Assembly (NCBI GenBank): GCA_965277415.1
Contig: CBDICS010000093.1
Coordinates: forward strand, 1 to 64,000
Direction of reading: 5' to 3'
Length of the DNA: 64,000 nucleotides
Source of the DNA: JAHDHW01 sp965277415
Lineage (GTDB): Bacteria > Bacteroidota > Bacteroidia > Chitinophagales > Saprospiraceae
Shown: piece by piece, positions 42,467-50,628 of the stretch
Numbering within the stretch: position 1 is the first letter of the stretch
How the letters are laid out: each line of letters opens with the position of its first letter
The notes under the pieces: generated by a model
Database searches by the model: none
What the model saw: only the letters and a program-made list of their open reading frames with translations
What the model was told of the DNA's origin: nothing
Program-made: the position numbers and the translations under genes

Positions 42467-43777
42467 TTATTCAATAAAAGCATCATCTAGAACAGTTTCA
42501 CCTTCTAGTTTTTCATGCTCTTTATTATTTTTGGAGATATTAGGATCTATTGATGACGCCTCGCTTTTAAGTAAATGCCTAACTAAATAAAATCCGATAC
42601 AAGCAAAAGCACCTATCCCAGAAATAACATACCAAAGTACCGTAAATCCATATACCTCAGCAATACGCATTCCTAATATTGGGCCTATGATCATGGCTAT
42701 TGACCAACTCATTGTATATAAGCCCATATATTCCCCTCGACGGCCAGGCTTGGAACGACTTAATGCAAATGCATTACTAAAAGGGAAAGCAATAATTTCT
42801 CCGAAACTAACCATTATAATTGAAATAAAAATAGCTATTTGCCAAATAGTTGTAAGGTTGTAAATCAAAAAACCAAACATAATCATGAAAGTACCTATCA
42901 AAACTAAAGTCATTTGTTTATATCTTTTTTCAAAAACATAAACAATAGGCATTTCAAAGGCAAATATCAATAGCCCATTAGCAAGCATAATCCATCCATA
43001 GTCATCCTTACTTATATTTAGAATATCTGTAAAATAAACAGGTACAGTATTCCACAATTGCATGAAAACAATGGCATTTAAAAGGATGAAAAAAGAAAAG
43101 AAAATATAAAGGGCATCTTGATAGGCTGATTCGCCAGCTTTGCGTTCAATCTTTTCTTCTGGTTTTTTAGTTTGCTCTAATTTTTCGGTCATCACCAATT
43201 TTAAAAATACTGCAGCTAAAATACAGGTCACACCATCAATAACAAACAGCATATCAAAACCAAAATATTGAGAAATCAATCCTGCTGCACCTACACCAAT
43301 AGCAAAACCAAGATTGATAGCTAATCGAATTAGCGATAATGACCGATTATGAAATTCTGGCTTTGCATAAGCACTAATAGATGCCATACTTGCTGGGCGA
43401 AAGGTATCATTGATTGCACTGACTACCAGTACCGTAATACAATAAGAAACGAAAGATTCCATTTGCATTAGCACAAAAAAGGAGAGACCTCCTATAAATA
43501 AAGACCAAAACATAGTGGGATAATAACCAACTTTGTCTGTCAACCACCCTCCTAAGAAGGAACCTATTACAGAACCTAATCCAAAGATACTCATGGCTAT
43601 TCCAGCTTCGGTAAGTGTCCAATTCAATTCTTCGGTAAGGTAGATCGTCATAAAAATAATGATCATTGTTCCACAACGGTTGATGAGTGTCATCAAGGCC
43701 AATAACCAAATGTCTTTCGATAATCCTTTAAAAGAATTTATATATAATTCTAGTATTCCTTGTAAAGCGTGACGCAT
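42467..43777 (-). CDS. MFS transporter
   Basis: A 436-residue major facilitator with about 12 transmembrane helices. I start at the ATG at 43777, because the frame upstream opens with TTG and adds a polar extension. Loop 2-3 has the MFS motif GGWLTDKVGYYPTMFW, and a central cytoplasmic loop (EKLEQTKKPEEKIERK) separates the halves. Substrate unknown; drug or metabolite exporter-like. The gene lies 48 nt upstream of the VWA gene on the same strand. Confidence 0.85.
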   Translation of the reverse strand: MRHALQGILELYINSFKGLSKDIWLLALMTLINRCGTMIIIFMTIYLTEELNWTLTEAGIAMSIFGLGSVIGSFLGGWLTDKVGYYPTMFWSLFIGGLSFFVLMQMESFVSYCITVLVVSAINDTFRPASMASISAYAKPEFHNRSLSLIRLAINLGFAIGVGAAGLISQYFGFDMLFVIDGVTCILAAVFLKLVMTEKLEQTKKPEEKIERKAGESAYQDALYIFFSFFILLNAIVFMQLWNTVPVYFTDILNISKDDYGWIMLANGLLIFAFEMPIVYVFEKRYKQMTLVLIGTFMIMFGFLIYNLTTIWQIAIFISIIMVSFGEIIAFPFSNAFALSRSKPGRRGEYMGLYTMSWSIAMIIGPILGMRIAEVYGFTVLWYVISGIGAFACIGFYLVRHLLKSEASSIDPNISKNNKEHEKLEGETVLDDAFIE

Positions 43778-43855
43778 GCTCTTTTTGTTTCGTTGGTTAG
43801 GTAGGTCATAGGAAAACAAGATAACAGGAAGCAGGATAGATAAGTTCCCTATTTT

Positions 43856-44263
43856 TTATGCTTTACTTTTTAATACTTCAATGATTTCCAGTACTTTTTG
43901 AGCACATCCCCAGGATACAGTAAAGCCGCTACCGCCATGTCCGTAATTGTGGATAATATTTCTATTTTGAGCTTTTTCTAAGCGTATCTCAGAGCGATAA
44001 GGTCGCAGTCCTGTTTCTACTTTTACCAAATTCGACTTTTTTATTTTTGGATCGACTTTTTGGGTTCTATCAAATATGGCTTGAGTGAGTGCATCATCAA
44101 TTTGAAGATTATAATTATGAGGTTCCGCAGAACCTCCAAGAACAACACAATCTCGTCTTGGTATAATATAGAAGAAATGTTTAGGATCATATCCAGCACG
44201 TTCTAATGTAATAGCAGTAGTGAGTCCAATTACGCCGCAACCGAGTACAGTTATTTTTTTCAT
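43856..44263 (-). pseudogene. D-amino-acid oxidase with internal deletion
   Basis: The 135-residue frame (from the ATG at 44263) begins like a FAD-dependent oxidoreductase, KKITVLGCGVIGLTTAITLE (GxGxxG). About residue 28 it jumps to the C-terminal part of D-amino-acid oxidase: FYIIPRRDCVVLGGSAE, ETGLRPYRSEIRLEK and NYGHGGSGFTVSWGCA, the family's FAD-contact ending. A normal enzyme has about 310-350 residues, so some 180-200 residues including much of the substrate domain are missing, in frame. It is almost certainly inactive as an oxidase. A compact new protein is less likely. Confidence 0.8.
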
Positions 44264-44383
44264 AATAGAATGCGCTATTTTGAACAATTTCAAAATAAGT
44301 AGTATACAAGTTTAAAAAATAAAAACAAAAATATACATTAGTGTTACTGTTTTTTAGAGACAAGGAATTAATAAAAAATAATT

Positions 44384-45052
44384 ATGCAATACTTCACAAA
44401 GGAATTTATTAAGTTTTTTAAAGATTTAGAAAAAAATAATGATCGCGAGTGGTTTCATGCAAATAAAAAACGCTATGAAGAGCATGTGAAAACTCCTTTT
44501 TTCGATTTTATCGAAGTGATGATTGATAAAATGCAGGCAATTGATGCGACTATAGTGATTACTCCAAAAGATGCCATTTTTAGAATTCATCGAGATGTTC
44601 GTTTTAGTAAAGATAAATCTCCTTATAAAGTACAAGTTTCTGCAATTATCTCTAAAGGAGGAAGAAAAGATATGTCAACGCCAGGGATTTATATCCAAGC
44701 GAATCACAAAGAGTTTGGAATATATAGCGGTGCGTATAAACCTGATAAGAATCAACTACAAGGTATTCGAGAAGCTATAGCTTCAGATTTATCTGGATTT
44801 AAAAAATTGACTAAGGCAAAATCATTTATTAATAAATTTGGGGCTATACAAGGAGAACAAAATAAAAGAATACCTAAAGAGTTTCAAGAAGCATTAGAAG
44901 AGCAACCATTGATTGCTAATAAACAATTCTATTATGTTGCAAATCTTTCTAATGAAGTGATTCTTGACCCTAAACTTCCCAAGATCGTAATGGATCATTA
45001 TAAAGCAGCACTTCCTATGAGTAATTTTCTTTCTGAGGCGATGGGGGTTTAA
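44384..45052 (+). CDS. DUF2461 domain-containing protein
   Basis: A 222-residue cytoplasmic protein of the DUF2461/TIGR02453 family: FLKDLEKNNDREWFHANKK-like N-terminus (here FFKDLEKNNDREWFHANKKR), RIHRDVRFSKDKSPYK and GIYIQANHKEFGIYSGAY. The family is widespread, also in fungi, without known function. The DREWF and RFSKDKSPYK motifs are well kept and suggest an enzyme. Monocistronic. Confidence 0.88.
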   Translation: MQYFTKEFIKFFKDLEKNNDREWFHANKKRYEEHVKTPFFDFIEVMIDKMQAIDATIVITPKDAIFRIHRDVRFSKDKSPYKVQVSAIISKGGRKDMSTPGIYIQANHKEFGIYSGAYKPDKNQLQGIREAIASDLSGFKKLTKAKSFINKFGAIQGEQNKRIPKEFQEALEEQPLIANKQFYYVANLSNEVILDPKLPKIVMDHYKAALPMSNFLSEAMGV

Positions 45053-45093
45053 TTAAGCAATACTATGGAATGTTGAATTTTCGAAATGAACTA

Positions 45094-45124
45094 TTGATTG
45101 CGATTATAATCTTTACTATATTTG
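45094..45124 (+). promoter_or_regulatory. Bacteroidota -33/-7 promoter of the MmcQ/YjbR gene
   Basis: TTG at 45094-45096, 20 nt, then TATATTTG (45117-45124), matching the -33 TTTG and -7 TAnnTTTG pattern. The ATG is only 4 nt after the -7 box, so transcripts would start at or next to the start codon. Confidence 0.6.
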
Positions 45125-45128
45125 AGCC

Positions 45129-45509
45129 ATGACCTTTGAAGAATTTAAAGTTTATTGTCTTTCTAAAAAAGGCGTGGAAGAAACTTACCCTTTTGGTGAT
45201 ATGGCTGCCTGGTTCAAAGTAGGTGGCAAAGCATTTTGCTGGACTTTTGTAGAAATGTTTAAAATGGAAGATGAGTTGAAGCCAGCCTTTACTTTTGTCA
45301 ACTGTAAATGTGAACCTGAGAAAGCTTTAGAACTGCGAGAACAGTACGATGCCGTTCAAGCTGGCTGGCACCAAAGTAAGAAACACTGGAATTCTGTTTT
45401 TATGGATGGCTCTTTGCCTGATGAAGAATTTAAAGTTATGATTGATCATGCTTATCAAATAGTAGTCGCTTCACTTCCCAAAAAGATACAAACTGAACTT
45501 GATTTATAA
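45129..45509 (+). CDS. MmcQ/YjbR family protein
   Basis: A 126-residue protein with the YjbR-like CyaY-fold domain over its full length: SKKGVEETYPFGDMAAWFKV, FTFVNCKCEPEKALELREQY and GWHQSKKHWNSVFMDG. The family is thought to bind DNA or act as an adaptor; its role is not established. Probably leaderless, from the promoter directly upstream. Confidence 0.9.
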   Translation: MTFEEFKVYCLSKKGVEETYPFGDMAAWFKVGGKAFCWTFVEMFKMEDELKPAFTFVNCKCEPEKALELREQYDAVQAGWHQSKKHWNSVFMDGSLPDEEFKVMIDHAYQIVVASLPKKIQTELDL

Positions 45510-45649
45510 ATTAGTAATTGGATAGAATACCAGCACAAGCTCCTATCCCAAAAAACGATCACTATCTCACAAAGTCACTGGTAAACTTTTCTTATGATTA
45601 AGGATAGGAATGAAGATCAAATTTTCTTCTTTATTATCAAAGGTAAGCC

Positions 45650-45657
45650 TACCTTTG
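45650..45657 (+). promoter_or_regulatory. Candidate -7 element before the MATE gene
   Basis: TACCTTTG fits TAnnTTTG and ends 7 nt before the ATG at 45665. A clear TTTG is not seen 19-20 nt upstream; TTTTCTTC is in that place. Confidence 0.4.
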
Positions 45658-45664
45658 CGCTCGC

Positions 45665-46990
45665 ATGAATAACGTCGAACTCATATTAAAAGGAAATATT
45701 ACCAGCTATTTACTCAAACATACATTGACCATCTTTGTAGGATTGGTGGCTTTATCTTCTTTAGCCTTAATTGATTTATATTTTATTGGAAAAATTGGAA
45801 ATAGAGAATTAATCGCAGTTAGTTTTGCTGCGCCAATATTATTGTTTTGTATCAATTTGTTATTGAGTGTAGGAGCGGCATTGATGATTGTTGTTTCTAA
45901 ATTGGTGGGGAATAATGATGTAAAAAATATTAATCGAGTAAGTTCTGCTGGACTTTACCTTTCAGTGGTAATAGGGATAGTTGTTTTTGCTATGGGATTA
46001 TTTTATAATGATTCCATCTTTACCTATTTGAGGGCTGAGCAAGAATTAATCGATTTACTCCGGCCTTATATGTTTTACATGTACTTTGCTTTTATTCTAC
46101 TTTCATTGATGGTGGCTTGCACCAATGTTATGCGTGCATTTGGAGAGGTCAAGCGACCTACTATCATTATGGCCACAGTAGTCCTTCTCAATCTTATACT
46201 AGATCCTATAATGATTTTTGGATGGATGGGTATTCCTGCTTTTGGGTTGAATGGAGCTGCTATTGCGACGATGATTTCGATTGGTGTAGGTCTATTGGTT
46301 TCATTAATTTTGGTTGTTAGATATATAAAATTTAGACCCTCTTTTCTGATATTTAGATGGGATGAAATAATAAAGGTAGCCGTACCCGTTACGTTCAGTA
46401 AAACGATGCTTCCTTTTGCTAATGGGGTGATCACTGCGATGTTGGCAATGTGGGGTAATGCTGCGGTAGCGGCTTATGGTATTGGCTATCGAGTAGATCT
46501 ATTGGTACTACTTTTTATGATGGCATTATCCATAGTCGTCGCACCGTTTGTTGGTCAAAACTTTGGTGCAGGGCATTTTCAAAGAATTAAAGATTGTATA
46601 AAAATTAGCTTACGATTTTCAATTATCTATGGTTTATTATCAGCTATAGTGATTTTTTTACTGCGTTATAATATAGGTGCTATTTTTACGGAGGATCAAG
46701 AAGTTGTCAAATCCTTGGCTTTATATTTAATGATTGTTCCTGTAGGTTATTTTCTAAATGGAATATTCTTTATAGGGAATGCTGTATTGGATACACTCAA
46801 TCGACCAATTATAGCAGCAGTAATTACCTTTGGTCATCTATTTGTCCTCTACTTACCAATGGCTTCATTGGGAAATAATATTTGGGGCGAAATCGGTATT
46901 TTTGCCGCATACCCAATTTCTAGTCTGATTGCTACTATCCTTGTATTATTAGTGGTAAGAAATACTATTAATAAATTAGAAAAAGAATGA
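45665..46990 (+). CDS. MATE family efflux transporter
   Basis: A 441-residue membrane protein with 12 hydrophobic helices in two related halves, each starting with the MATE pattern (LIDLYFIGKIGNRELIAVSF; AYGIGYRVDLLVLLFMMALS). Such carriers export drugs or metabolites with Na+ or H+. The stop overlaps the start of the FkbM methyltransferase gene by 4 nt (ATGA), so the two are translationally coupled. Confidence 0.92.
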   Translation: MNNVELILKGNITSYLLKHTLTIFVGLVALSSLALIDLYFIGKIGNRELIAVSFAAPILLFCINLLLSVGAALMIVVSKLVGNNDVKNINRVSSAGLYLSVVIGIVVFAMGLFYNDSIFTYLRAEQELIDLLRPYMFYMYFAFILLSLMVACTNVMRAFGEVKRPTIIMATVVLLNLILDPIMIFGWMGIPAFGLNGAAIATMISIGVGLLVSLILVVRYIKFRPSFLIFRWDEIIKVAVPVTFSKTMLPFANGVITAMLAMWGNAAVAAYGIGYRVDLLVLLFMMALSIVVAPFVGQNFGAGHFQRIKDCIKISLRFSIIYGLLSAIVIFLLRYNIGAIFTEDQEVVKSLALYLMIVPVGYFLNGIFFIGNAVLDTLNRPIIAAVITFGHLFVLYLPMASLGNNIWGEIGIFAAYPISSLIATILVLLVVRNTINKLEKE

Positions 46991-47733
46991 ATTGGAAGGC
47001 TCGACTTGGTCTATGGCGCTCCTTACTTATTTATTATTGGAAACCTTTTAATCAAAAAAGGCTAAGACGTTTTTATAGTCAGTTTATTCAACCCGGAGAT
47101 TTATGTTTTGATATTGGAGCTCATTTAGGCAATCGTTCAAAAGCCTGGCTTGATTTAGGAGCAAAAGTCATAGCTGTTGAACCACAGCCAATATGTATAC
47201 AGTTTTTACAGAAAAAGTTTGATAAATATCCAGATTGGACAATTGAATCAAAAGCGGTTGGTGCAAAAAATGGAAAACTACCAATGTATCTGAGTCAAAA
47301 TGCTCCAACAGTAAGTTCATTATCAGATCAGAATTGGAGAAAAGCCCTCAATGAAAAGAGTAATTTTGAAGTTCAGTGGAACGAAGAGATAGAAGTAGAG
47401 GTAACGACACTCGACCAGTTAATTGAGCAATACGGCAGACCAACTTTTTGTAAAATAGATGTCGAAGACTTTGAAGAAGCAGTCCTTAAAGGCTTGTCTG
47501 TCCCAATTCCAATTATTTCATTCGAGTTTTTTAATTGGACGCCCATTCGGACAGAGGCTTGTCTAAAGCTTTTGAATCAACTGGGAGACTATGAGTATAA
47601 TTGGTCTTTTGGTGAAAGCTTATCTTTTGAAATGGAGAAATGGGAGAATGTAGAGCAATTATCTAAGAATATTGAAGCGTATAAAAAAAAGAATGCTTTT
47701 TCGGGTGATATTTATGCCAGAATTAAGCCTTAG
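46987..47733 (+). CDS. FkbM family methyltransferase
   Basis: A 248-residue SAM-dependent methyltransferase. Motif I is DIGAHLGNRSKAWLDLGAKV followed by IAVEPQP (about 38-63); the FkbM-specific CKIDVEDFEEAVLKGL lies near 157-172. Family members O-methylate sugars, antibiotics or lipids. Coupling to the MATE exporter by an ATGA overlap suggests that the methylated product could be exported, but the substrate is unknown. Confidence 0.88.
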   Translation: MNWKARLGLWRSLLIYYWKPFNQKRLRRFYSQFIQPGDLCFDIGAHLGNRSKAWLDLGAKVIAVEPQPICIQFLQKKFDKYPDWTIESKAVGAKNGKLPMYLSQNAPTVSSLSDQNWRKALNEKSNFEVQWNEEIEVEVTTLDQLIEQYGRPTFCKIDVEDFEEAVLKGLSVPIPIISFEFFNWTPIRTEACLKLLNQLGDYEYNWSFGESLSFEMEKWENVEQLSKNIEAYKKKNAFSGDIYARIKP

Positions 47734-47827
47734 TATGACTTTAGTACCTCCAGATATTAGCGACTTGCGGCTATTATTCAAGAGGTTTTGTTAAAAAAAA
47801 TCTATTAAATCAGGGCATATAGTCCAA

Positions 47828-48519
47828 AGTTCTTTGACAATCTAGGATAACCAAATCCACTTCCATTCAACCCATTATAGGTTGAGGAATCCAAATTAAT
47901 GTACTCATGTGTTTTGCTCGCCTAAGTGTAGGCAACAACCTGAGCCATGGAATCCAAGATCTGCTCCAAGGAATCTCCTTGCTTGACTTTAGCAAAGATA
48001 TATTCGACGAGCAAGACCATAGCTTCAGCTTGCATCAAACTACGTAAAAAAGGTAGCGTGCGGTCCGTCTTGATTTGAAGACGCTTTTGAATATTGGACA
48101 ATAGTTCCGGGGCGTGGATTACACATTGTAGCATCGAGTAGGTTAGGACAACTAAGGCAATATGTGTTTGTATACCTTTAAATTTCCTAACTTGATACTT
48201 GTCTAGTCCCTCAGCCTTCGACTCTTGGTGATACGTTTCAATGGGCCACCTCTGGCGTCGTAATCGGAGTATTAAACTCGGATGCCAATCGGTTCGATTG
48301 GTAATCACAAAATAAGGAGTGCCTGATAAGTCTTCATTCTTGAAGGCTATAACCAGTCTTTGTTTATTTTTATATTTATTGATTCTATGATTTTTGTGGT
48401 AGACATAGAAAAAACGCCATTGTCCTTTATAGTCTACTCCTACTTTATGAAAATTTTTCATCTGATTCCTATTTTCGAATATCAGAAGTTAATTGTTTAT
48501 CCTGAATTGTCAAAGAACT
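47828..48519. mobile_element. Deleted IS element with both terminal inverted repeats
   Basis: The left end AGTTCTTTGACAAT (from 47828) and the right end ATTGTCAAAGAACT (to 48519) are inverted copies. The match continues inward to about 27 bp with three mismatches (AGGATAA.CAA next). Inside is only the C-terminal part of a transposase. No clear target duplication is seen in the flanks. The ~690-bp unit is a non-autonomous derivative. Confidence 0.8.
47922..48461 (-). pseudogene. Transposase, C-terminal fragment (DDE, IS4/IS701-like)
   Basis: The 179-residue frame shows the end of a DDE transposase: RLRRQRWPIETYHQESKAEG with the catalytic-type glutamate (compare YREK-like motifs of IS4 relatives), then the helix HIALVVLTYSMLQCVI and a C-terminal domain. 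A full enzyme has about 400 residues or more, so the N-terminal half with the first aspartates is missing. The in-frame ATG at 48459-48461 lies only about 30 nt from the right inverted repeat, so the loss is an internal deletion. Confidence 0.85.
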
Positions 48520-48610
48520 AATCGCTAATGCTTAAGATTCCGATGCAAAAACTGTACTTAAAAGAGGCTTGTTGCAGCAAATGTTTGTGTAAGGGAAGGA
48601 AGCGTAGATG

Positions 48611-48690
48611 GTTTACTAAACTAACCAAGCAGACAACCAAGTAAGTTTAGTAAACCCACTCAGAAAATAACTTTAGGCGGTTTACTAAAC
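48611..48690. repeat. Three spaced GTTTACTAAAC motifs upstream of ribA
   Basis: GTTTACTAAAC occurs at 48611-48621 and 48680-48690, and inverted (GTTTAGTAAAC) at 48645-48655. The starts are 34 and 35 bp apart. Each is nearly palindromic and preceded in its own orientation by GG. The rest of the 48520-48840 gap is featureless apart from the ribA promoter. Confidence 0.65.
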
Positions 48691-48828
48691 AACTTCATAA
48701 AAAATATTGTTATTCCCTCGACAAACATCTGTCTTACTTCGTATAGTAATTGTAATAACAAATGAATTTGTATAAATGGTGTATGGATATACGAATTCAG
48801 ATATTACTCAATGATCTTTTAATTTTCT

Positions 48829-48836
48829 TATTTTTG
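48829..48836 (+). promoter_or_regulatory. Candidate -7 element of ribA
   Basis: TATTTTTG fits TAnnTTTG and ends 4 nt before the ribA ATG, predicting a leaderless transcript. The -33 region has no good TTTG. Confidence 0.4.
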
Positions 48837-48840
48837 TAAT

Positions 48841-49437
48841 ATGAAAAAGCAAGTAGAAGCGGGAATCCCGACAAGATGGGGCGTTTTTAATATGGTAGCT
48901 TACTCTGATGAGTTGAATGAACGAATGCCCCATTTGGCGCTGGTTCACCCTCAAATAGATACGTCTAAGCCTATATACCTTCGAATTCACTCTGAGTGTC
49001 TTACTGGAGACCTCTTTGGTTCTCATCGATGTGATTGTGGAGAGCAACTGGATAATGCTATGCAGATGGTGGCTAAAGAAAAGGGCGTTGTACTTTATCT
49101 TCGACAAGAAGGCCGTGGCATAGGATTGATCAATAAACTTAAAGCTTATAATCTTCAGGATAAAGGACTCAATACTGCTGATGCCAATGTTCACCTTGGA
49201 TTAGAAGTAGATAGCCGTCAATATGGAATCGCAGTTGAAATCATGCAGGATCTTGACATTCCTTCTATTCATTTGATCACAAATAATCCTTTAAAAATAG
49301 AAGCAATTGAGAAATCTAGTATTGAAGTTGTCAGTCGAGTACCTATTGTGATCCCCCCAAAACAGGAAAATAAAGCTTATCTAAAAACTAAAGAGGAATT
49401 GATGGGACACCTTTTTAATAGTAATGGGAAAGGTTAA
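48841..49437 (+). CDS. ribA: GTP cyclohydrolase II
   Basis: A 198-residue RibA, without a fused dihydroxybutanone-phosphate synthase domain. It opens GTP in the first step of riboflavin synthesis. Zinc ligands are in SECLTGDLFGSHRCDCG (three cysteines); the catalytic region RQEGRGIGLINKL and VHLGLEVDSRQYGIA and the nucleotide loop LITNNPLKIEAI are intact. The RibD-type reductase gene follows 23 nt downstream. Confidence 0.95.
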   Translation: MKKQVEAGIPTRWGVFNMVAYSDELNERMPHLALVHPQIDTSKPIYLRIHSECLTGDLFGSHRCDCGEQLDNAMQMVAKEKGVVLYLRQEGRGIGLINKLKAYNLQDKGLNTADANVHLGLEVDSRQYGIAVEIMQDLDIPSIHLITNNPLKIEAIEKSSIEVVSRVPIVIPPKQENKAYLKTKEELMGHLFNSNGKG

Positions 49438-49460
49438 AAATCTCAAGCATAATATTCCTA

Positions 49461-50393
49461 ATGAAAGATCAACTACTATGGAAAAGCCTTCTAGAACTTA
49501 AGAAAAAGATTCGTGATTTTTCTAATGATCTATCCTTTGTTTTTCTGTCAAAAAGTCAAAGCCTTCTTAATGAAATCCCAAAAAAAGATGAAGCGTTTGG
49601 TTGCTTTATAATTATAAATAAAGAAATTAAACTGACTACTTCTGCTACTGTTTTTCAATTGCATGATTTTATTGAATTGGAATTTCAAAATGGGGACTCT
49701 TTATCTAATGAAGAAGTTCAATTCTTAAAAATATACCTGCCCTATTGTTTTCTTGCTTATCGATCAAAACAACTAAAACGTTGCATTGCGGTTGCTCATT
49801 TTGCTCAATCTCTGGATGGGAAAATTGCTACTCATAAAGGAGATTCCCGATGGATAGGAAATGATGAAAATCTTATTCATGCACATAGAATGCGAGCGCT
49901 ATGTGAAGGAATAATTGTTGGAAGTAATACAGTGCAAGCTGACAAACCTCAATTGACAGTGAGAAGGGTAGAAGGGGATAATCCTTTGCGAATAATAATC
50001 GGATCTTCGGCGCTTGATTTAAGTAGCTTAATGGCTTGTTGTGCAGATCCAATTTTAGTAGTGAGTAATAAGACGAATTATGAGTCCAAGCAAGTCCGAT
50101 ACCTTCGCATTCCTTCAGATAATTGCCACATTAATGGTCTTGATTTATTAAAAGTACTTTTTGAAAATGGCATTTATAGTATATATATCGAAGGAGGCGC
50201 GAGGACGACTTCTAATTTTTTAATGGATAATGCTATTGATATCCTACAATTGCATTTGTCACCAATAATTTTTGGTTCTGGTAAACAAGGAATTGTCCTT
50301 CCTCAAATTGGTGAAGTAAAAGACAGTCAACAATTCTCTTCACACGATTTTTATAAAATTGGAGATTCGATAATGTTTGTTGGATCTAGGTAA
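49461..50393 (+). CDS. RibD C-terminal (reductase) domain protein
   Basis: A 310-residue protein. Residues ~105-308 form a riboflavin-specific reductase/DHFR-like domain: VAHFAQSLDGKIATHKGDSR, WIGNDENLIHAHRMRALCEG, IIVGSNTVQADKPQLTVR and IYIEGGARTTSNFL. The N-terminal ~100 residues are not the zinc deaminase domain of RibD and resemble nothing I know. It follows ribA, so it probably reduces the deaminated ribosylaminopyrimidine, or a related pterin or folate. A deaminase must be elsewhere. Confidence 0.85.
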   Translation: MKDQLLWKSLLELKKKIRDFSNDLSFVFLSKSQSLLNEIPKKDEAFGCFIIINKEIKLTTSATVFQLHDFIELEFQNGDSLSNEEVQFLKIYLPYCFLAYRSKQLKRCIAVAHFAQSLDGKIATHKGDSRWIGNDENLIHAHRMRALCEGIIVGSNTVQADKPQLTVRRVEGDNPLRIIIGSSALDLSSLMACCADPILVVSNKTNYESKQVRYLRIPSDNCHINGLDLLKVLFENGIYSIYIEGGARTTSNFLMDNAIDILQLHLSPIIFGSGKQGIVLPQIGEVKDSQQFSSHDFYKIGDSIMFVGSR

Positions 50394-50448
50394 GCAGTTC
50401 TTTTAAGCTAAAAGAATTACTTGACTGCCGGAATCTGACAGGGCTGAT

Positions 50449-50628
50449 CACCCATGGCAATCGCAATATTCACTGAAAACTTAAGTATAATGGAGATGAA
50501 ATATCAAATTTTTATAAGAATGCTGAAAGCAAAACGACTCACAAGCGAAGCGATCACTAAATCACATAGTCCCTAGGACTGATCACTACATCACAAGACC
50601 GAAAGTCAATCACAAACGAAGCAATCAC
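50449..50628. repeat. Dispersed hairpin/GATCAC repeat cluster (copy 4)
   Basis: It begins with CATGGCAATCGCAATATTCA and the ~75-bp block shared with 22.0 kb, then CACAAGCGAAGCGATCAC (50540-50557), hairpin AGTCCCTAGGACT (50568-50580) plus GATCAC, GACCGAAAGTC plus AATCAC, and CACAAACGAAGCAATCAC (50611-50628). The last unit contains the topB stop codon. Confidence 0.8.

Noticed and set aside
47760..48540. Target-site duplication of the IS derivative
   Set aside because: The bases next to the two inverted ends (CCAA on the left, AATC on the right) do not match; ATTAGCGA near both sides is too far from the ends.
48520..48840. FMN riboswitch before ribA
   Set aside because: None of the conserved FMN-element blocks (such as AGGGCGGGG or GCCGACGG-like parts) is present.
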